NCBI GenBank assembly: GCA_017619615.1
Contig: JAFZRY010000027.1
Span: forward strand, 18,971 to 82,970
Reading direction: 5' to 3'
DNA: 64,000 bases
DNA from: Lachnospiraceae bacterium
Lineage (GTDB): Bacteria > Bacillota > Clostridia > Lachnospirales > Lachnospiraceae
Shown: piece by piece, positions 59,775 to 64,000 of the stretch
Layout of the letters: the number at the start of each line of letters is the position of its first letter
Numbering within the stretch: position 1 is the stretch's first letter
Program-made: the position numbers and the translations under genes
The notes under the pieces: generated by a model
Told to the model about the DNA's origin: nothing
Databases searched by the model: none
Seen by the model: the letters and a program-made list of their open reading frames with translations, nothing else

Positions 59775-61397
59775 ATGAAGAAATTAATTGCCTTAGTTCT
59801 GGCTGTGGCAATGGTCCTGTCCCTGACCGCCTGCGGCGGCAAGACCGAACCGACCACCACCGCGGCCCCTCAGCCCGGCGAGACCACCACGGCCGCGGCC
59901 CCTGAGACCACCCCCGGCGGCACTGCTTCCCCGCTGGCGGGCACCTATCAGATCAAAGTCTGGGCTCCCGAAGCCGCCGTTGAACTGACCAAGAAGCAGA
60001 TCAACGACTTCAACAGCTCCAACACCGACGGCATCAAGTTCGAAGCCACCGTGGAAGCGGTCTCCGAAGCCGATGCCGGTACCAACGTCATCACCGACGT
60101 GGACGCTGCCGGCGACCTGTACTTCTTCGCGCAGGACCAGTTCGCCCGTCTGGTGCTGGCCGGCGGTCTGGCTCAGTTAGGCCAGGGCGCTGCCACCATC
60201 GTGAAGGAAACGAACGATGCCGGTGCCGTAGCGGCTGCTTCCGTGGGTGAAGATCTGTATGCCTACCCGCTGACCGCTGATAACGGCTACTTCATGTACT
60301 ACGACAAGAGCGCCGTCGACGCCGCTCATCTGGGCTCCCTGGAAGACCTGATCGCCGACTGCGAAGCCGCCAACAAGTACTTCGCCATGGAACTGGAGAA
60401 CTCCGCCTGGTATGCGATCTCCTTCTTCTTCGGTGCCGGCTGTGTCTCCGAATGGACCACCGACAATGACGGCAAGTTCATCGCCGTGAACGACGACATC
60501 AACTCCGACAAGGGTCTCATCGGCGCGAAGGGCCTGCAGAAGCTGGTCACCTCCAAGTCCCACATCGAGTCCTCTGACGTAGGCGAATTCTCCAAGGGCG
60601 CTGCCATCGTGGTATCCGGTCCCTGGGCCTACAACGATGCCAAGAACATCCTGGGCGACAACCTGGGCGCTGCCGAACTGCCCAGCTTCACCGTGGACGG
60701 CCAGTCCTATCACATGGGCAACTTCAGCGGCTACAAGCTGCTGGGCGTGAAGCCTACCACCGATGCCGCCCGCTCCGCTTCCCTGCACAAGTTGGCCCAG
60801 TACCTGACCAGCGAAGCCGGCCAGCTGGAACGCTTCCAGGCCATCGCCTGGGGCCCTGCCAACAAGGCTGCGCAGGACAACGCCGAAGTGAAGGCCAATC
60901 CTTCCCTGGCCGCTCTGGCCGCTCAGGCCCCTTACTCCAAGGTCCAGGGCAACATCCCCGGCACCTGGTGGGATATCGGCAAAGTCATTGCCACCGACAT
61001 CAAGGACGCTGCGGATGAAGCCGGCCTGAAGGCTGCGCTGGAATCCTACAACACCAAGATCCAGAATGTTCTGAAGATCGACACCACCGGCTTCATCCTG
61101 GTCGGTGCCTGGAACGACTGGAAGAACGATGATGAAGCGTACCGCATGGAAGCCAAGGACGGCGCGTTCATGTTCACGCTGGAAGTTCCTCAGTCCGATT
61201 ATATGGGCGGCCGTATCGTGGTGCCCGGCGACTGGGGCACTGACAGAGGCTGCCTGATCGTGACCGAAGGTGTGGATCTGCTTGACCAGGTCGGCGATCC
61301 CAACAACAGCGACAACAACATCGTCTTCAAAGAGGCCGGCACGTATGTGATCACCTACAACGAGGCCGCCAACACCATCACGATCGTCAAGAAATGA
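59775..61397 (+). CDS. MalE-type sugar-binding lipoprotein with extra C-terminal domain
   Basis: 540 residues. The signal peptide and lipobox (VLAVAMVLSLTAC, Cys about 20) are followed by a Thr/Pro linker, then an SBP family 1 domain (about 55-430): YQIKVWAPEAAVELTKKQI, DLYFFAQDQFARLVLAGGL and YFMYYDKSAV are typical of maltose/maltodextrin-binding proteins. An additional 110 residues (about 430-540, FILVGAWNDWKNDDEAYRM) form a beta domain like starch-binding CBM26/SusE-type modules. Codon use here is biased to a narrow set, which fits high expression. AAGGAGG precedes the ATG. Confidence 0.92.
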   Translation: MKKLIALVLAVAMVLSLTACGGKTEPTTTAAPQPGETTTAAAPETTPGGTASPLAGTYQIKVWAPEAAVELTKKQINDFNSSNTDGIKFEATVEAVSEADAGTNVITDVDAAGDLYFFAQDQFARLVLAGGLAQLGQGAATIVKETNDAGAVAAASVGEDLYAYPLTADNGYFMYYDKSAVDAAHLGSLEDLIADCEAANKYFAMELENSAWYAISFFFGAGCVSEWTTDNDGKFIAVNDDINSDKGLIGAKGLQKLVTSKSHIESSDVGEFSKGAAIVVSGPWAYNDAKNILGDNLGAAELPSFTVDGQSYHMGNFSGYKLLGVKPTTDAARSASLHKLAQYLTSEAGQLERFQAIAWGPANKAAQDNAEVKANPSLAALAAQAPYSKVQGNIPGTWWDIGKVIATDIKDAADEAGLKAALESYNTKIQNVLKIDTTGFILVGAWNDWKNDDEAYRMEAKDGAFMFTLEVPQSDYMGGRIVVPGDWGTDRGCLIVTEGVDLLDQVGDPNNSDNNIVFKEAGTYVITYNEAANTITIVKK

Positions 61398-61411
61398 TCT
61401 GACCGCCTGAA

Positions 61412-61448
61412 CGAAGAGGTTGGAGCTTTATGCTCCAGCCTCTTTTCG
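61412..61448 (+). terminator. Attenuating hairpin between binding protein and permease
   Basis: GAAGAGG and TGGAGC pair with GCTCCA and CCTCTTTTC. It lies 14 bases after the binding-protein stop and 58 before the permease, and would give more binding protein than permease. Confidence 0.8.
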
Positions 61449-61505
61449 TAAGAAATCTTCGAAAGAAATCGCTTTCTTCACTGCTTTTTCTGGATCGGGG
61501 GAACT

Positions 61506-63044
61506 ATGAAAATAACGGATCTAGAGTATTTAAAACTGCCGAAATGGCGGCGGGCGCTCATTAAGATCGCCCAGTTCTTTATCTCCATCCCGAAAGCCTT
61601 CCTCAACCTGTTCGTCAAGATCGGTCGGTTCTTCAAGAAAGTAGGGCTGGCTATCGGCAGAGAGATCAAAGATATCATTCTGACCTTTAAAAACGGAGAC
61701 TGGAAGACCCGGATCTCGTACGTGATCATGGGCTTCGGCAACATCACGCGGGGACAGGTCCTCCGGGGACTGCTGTTCCTGCTGTTCGAAGCGGTATTCC
61801 TGTTCTTCATGTTCAAACCCACCGGCGGCCTGTACTGGCTGTCCATGCTGCCGTCCCTGGGCAAGGAAGGCCCCGGCAAGGCCTATGACCCCATTTACGA
61901 CACTTACGTCACGACCTATAACGACAACTCTTTCCAGATCCTGCTGTACGGCGTGCTGACCATCTTCTTCATCATTGCGTTCATCATCACCTGGCGCATG
62001 AACGTGAAGCAGAACAAGCTGGCCCAGCAGATCCTGGATTCCGGCAAGCCGTTAAAGAGCGGCAAAGACGACCTGCGCTCCATGGTGGACGACAACTTCC
62101 ACAAGACGCTGCTGGCCCTGCCGCTCACCGGTATCATCGTCTTTACGGTCATGCCGATCGTGTTCATGATCCTCGTAGCGTTCACCAACTACGACGGCAC
62201 GCACGACGGCTACTCCAACGCCCTGTTCACCTGGGTGGGCCTGGAGAACTTCAACACCATGCTGGGTATCGGCAACGGCACGAAAGTGTACGCGGCCACG
62301 TTCGGGGAGATCCTGCTCTGGACGCTGGTCTGGGCATTTTTCGCGACGTTTACCAACTACTTCCTGGGCATGCTGGTCGCCATGATGATCAACAAGAAGG
62401 GCATCCAGTTCAAGAAGTTCTGGCGGACCGTGCTGGTCATGACCATCGCCATACCACAATTTATTTCGCTGTTGTACGTATCGAAGATGTTCGCCCAGAA
62501 CGGCATGGTGAACCAGTTCCTGCAAAGCATCGGGGTATTGAAAGGGCTGGACTACATCCACTTCCTGGATGAAGCGACGCCGGCCCGGATCTCCGTCATC
62601 CTGATCAACATCTGGATCGGTATCCCGTACCTGATGCTGATCGCGACCGGCATCCTGATGAACATCCCGCAGGACCTGTACGAATCCGCTAAGATCGACG
62701 GCGCGAGCGGCTGGAAGCAGTACACGAAGATCACCCTGCCGTACATGCTGTTCATCACCGGCCCGTACCTGCTGACCAGCTTCATCGGGAACATGAACAA
62801 CTTCAACGTGATCTACCTGCTGACAGGCGGCGGACCGACGAACGCGGCGGCCTCCACGGCGGCCGGCTCGGCAGGCTACACGGACCTGCTGATCACCTGG
62901 CTGTTCAAGATCACGACCGGCGCGGAATCGCAGTACTACTTCGCTTCCGTCATCGGTATCCTGGTCTTCATGATCGTCGCGGCCATTTCGCTGATCGTCT
63001 ACAACCTGATGCCGTCCGTGAAGAATGAGGAGGATTTCCAGTGA
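61506..63044 (+). CDS. Sugar ABC transporter permease, MalF type
   Basis: 512 residues, longer than usual because of an N-terminal extension (about 1-100) with amphipathic basic segments (FLNLFVKIGRFFKKVGLA) before the first helix near 90-105. Further helices are near 140-160 and 200-500. The ATPase-contact loop is DLYESAKIDGASGWKQYTKITLP (EAA motif). FNVIYLLTGGGPTNAA is a MalF signature. It partners with the next gene, whose start overlaps its stop. Confidence 0.93.
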   Translation: MKITDLEYLKLPKWRRALIKIAQFFISIPKAFLNLFVKIGRFFKKVGLAIGREIKDIILTFKNGDWKTRISYVIMGFGNITRGQVLRGLLFLLFEAVFLFFMFKPTGGLYWLSMLPSLGKEGPGKAYDPIYDTYVTTYNDNSFQILLYGVLTIFFIIAFIITWRMNVKQNKLAQQILDSGKPLKSGKDDLRSMVDDNFHKTLLALPLTGIIVFTVMPIVFMILVAFTNYDGTHDGYSNALFTWVGLENFNTMLGIGNGTKVYAATFGEILLWTLVWAFFATFTNYFLGMLVAMMINKKGIQFKKFWRTVLVMTIAIPQFISLLYVSKMFAQNGMVNQFLQSIGVLKGLDYIHFLDEATPARISVILINIWIGIPYLMLIATGILMNIPQDLYESAKIDGASGWKQYTKITLPYMLFITGPYLLTSFIGNMNNFNVIYLLTGGGPTNAAASTAAGSAGYTDLLITWLFKITTGAESQYYFASVIGILVFMIVAAISLIVYNLMPSVKNEEDFQ

Positions 63045-63925
63045 TGAAACAGAATGAAAATACTTCCTTGAAAAAACATATGGGCATCAAGGCCAAGACG
63101 CGGGTCAGCAATACAATCATCTACATCATCCTGGTGCTCATGACGATCATCTGGCTGTTCCCGTTCGTCAGCATCGTGCTGCAGTCCTTCCGCGGCGGCC
63201 CGGTCAAGGGCATGACCAATGAGATCATCCCGAGCATCTGGAGCCTGGAAAACTACGTCGCCCTGGCGAAAACGGACTTCTTCCGCTGGTACCTGAACAC
63301 CCTGATCATGGCGCTGGTCGTCAGCGTGCTGCAGACGGTGATCGTGCTCTGCATGAGTTATACGCTGTCCCGCTTCCGCTTCAAAATGCGGAAAGGCCTG
63401 ATGCGCTTCATGCTGATCCTGGGCATGTTCCCGGGCATGCTGACGATGATCATCCTGTACCGGGTCCTGAAGGACCTGGGGCTGACGCAGGCCAACGCGG
63501 TGCCCGGCCTGATCCTGGTCTATGTGGCCTCCTCCGGCATGGGCTACTACGTGTCCAAGGGCTTCTTTGACACGATCCCGAAATCGCTGGATGAGGCGGC
63601 CCGCATCGACGGCGCGACCCGCGCGCAGGTGCTGACCAAGATCATCCTGCCGCTGGCCAAGCCCATCGTCATCTATACCGTTCTGACGTCCTTTATGGCT
63701 CCCTGGGGAGATTTCGTGTTTGCCCGCTATATTTCCTTCGGCGCTTCAAAAGGGATGAACGTGGCTGTAGGTCTGTTCAACTGGCTGAGCAAGGACCAGA
63801 TCAACAGCAGTTATACGATGTTCTGCGCCGGCGGCGTGATCGTGGCCATCCCGGTCACCATCATATTCATGTGTCTGCAGAAATATTACGTGGAAGGCGT
63901 CACCGGCGGCGCCGTGAAGGGATAA
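63044..63925 (+). CDS. Sugar ABC transporter permease, MalG type
   Basis: 293 residues with six helices. SLDEAARIDGATRAQVLTKIILPL is the EAA loop that docks with the ATPase, and FMAPWGDFVFARYI is characteristic of MalG. The start is taken as ATG 63044, which overlaps the previous stop; AGGAGG is ten bases before it. A GTG at 63041 with seven-base spacing is also possible. Confidence 0.93.
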   Translation: MKQNENTSLKKHMGIKAKTRVSNTIIYIILVLMTIIWLFPFVSIVLQSFRGGPVKGMTNEIIPSIWSLENYVALAKTDFFRWYLNTLIMALVVSVLQTVIVLCMSYTLSRFRFKMRKGLMRFMLILGMFPGMLTMIILYRVLKDLGLTQANAVPGLILVYVASSGMGYYVSKGFFDTIPKSLDEAARIDGATRAQVLTKIILPLAKPIVIYTVLTSFMAPWGDFVFARYISFGASKGMNVAVGLFNWLSKDQINSSYTMFCAGGVIVAIPVTIIFMCLQKYYVEGVTGGAVKG

Positions 63926-63937
63926 GGAGGAAGAACA

Positions 63938-64000
63938 ATGGCAAGCGTATCGCTTCAGCATATCAAGAAGGTATATGACAATAAGGTTGAAGTCGTGCAC
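63938..64000 (+). CDS. Sugar ABC transporter ATPase, MsmX/UgpC type (start only)
   Basis: The first 21 codons read MASVSLQHIKKVYDNKVEVV and continue past the edge. MASVxLxxIxKxY is the normal start of MsmX/UgpC-type sugar-import ATPases. AAGGAGG is nine bases before the ATG, 12 bases after malG. It would energise the importer upstream. Confidence 0.85.
   Translation, partial: MASVSLQHIKKVYDNKVEVVH

Overview
The window looks like chromosomal DNA of a high-GC, monoderm Clostridia-type Firmicute, probably gut- or rumen-associated. Evidence: strong AGGAGG ribosome sites, many Sec lipoproteins with Ser/Thr/Pro-rich linkers behind an LxxC box, a BirA/BioY pair with a BirA-type operator, clpP-clpX-ysxC order, an MsmX-type sugar ATPase start, plant-glycan hydrolases, and dispersed short palindromes. 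No phage, transposase, plasmid or CRISPR array was seen. Most of the window is ordinary chromosome with several unusual accessory modules. All calls are from reading the sequence; no database search was run.

Layout. 1-0.56 kb: start of an unrecognised minus-strand gene behind a long, hairpin-rich leader. 1-4.4 kb: polA with a TIM-barrel epimerase-like gene. 4.4-7.3 kb: an ExbB/ExbD-like proton-channel module in which the ExbD parts are on two proteins, plus a double-GNAT gene. 7.5-14.5 kb: an ABC exporter with one ATPase between two duplicated pairs of FtsX-type permeases. 14.6-18.2 kb: cca-nrnA-surE, where the Cca C-terminus looks like a decayed DHH domain. 18.2-22.4 kb: tRNA-Ala, a palindrome cluster, a frameshifted four-helix-bundle gene, an AlaA-like aminotransferase, an unknown gene and a stand-alone reverse transcriptase. 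22.4-28.7 kb: birA with an HTH/polytopic membrane protein and a lipase-like lipoprotein, divergent from bioY, then a LOG gene. 28.8-32.7 kb: peptide ABC importer without its ATPases. 32.8-35.2 kb: small Pro/Gly/Ser-rich membrane protein, a flippase-like protein, tRNA-Trp and a flavin reductase. 35.3-44.3 kb: housekeeping block tig-clpP-clpX-ysxC-asnS-sirtuin-ftsH-degV.

44.4-53.1 kb is the most unusual part. An ECF sigma factor overlaps a gene for a membrane-anchored serpin whose N-terminus looks like the short cytoplasmic piece and membrane helix of an anti-sigma factor. Two lipoprotein serpins of the same subfamily follow after two minus-strand metabolic genes; the first has an ECF-like promoter. 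Next come a DUF805 protein with a tail of five LYGPPP-type repeats and a radical SAM/SPASM enzyme, which could be a peptide or protein maturase acting on that tail.

53.2-64 kb: acyl-ACP thioesterase, DUF1508 protein, then a glycan locus: GH13 lipoprotein, two small membrane proteins (the first probably on a leaderless mRNA), GH53 galactanase lipoprotein, and a MalE/MalF/MalG-type importer followed by the start of its ATPase. The binding protein has an extra C-terminal domain that may bind glycan. Together these suggest capture, surface trimming and import of galactan- or starch-derived oligosaccharides.
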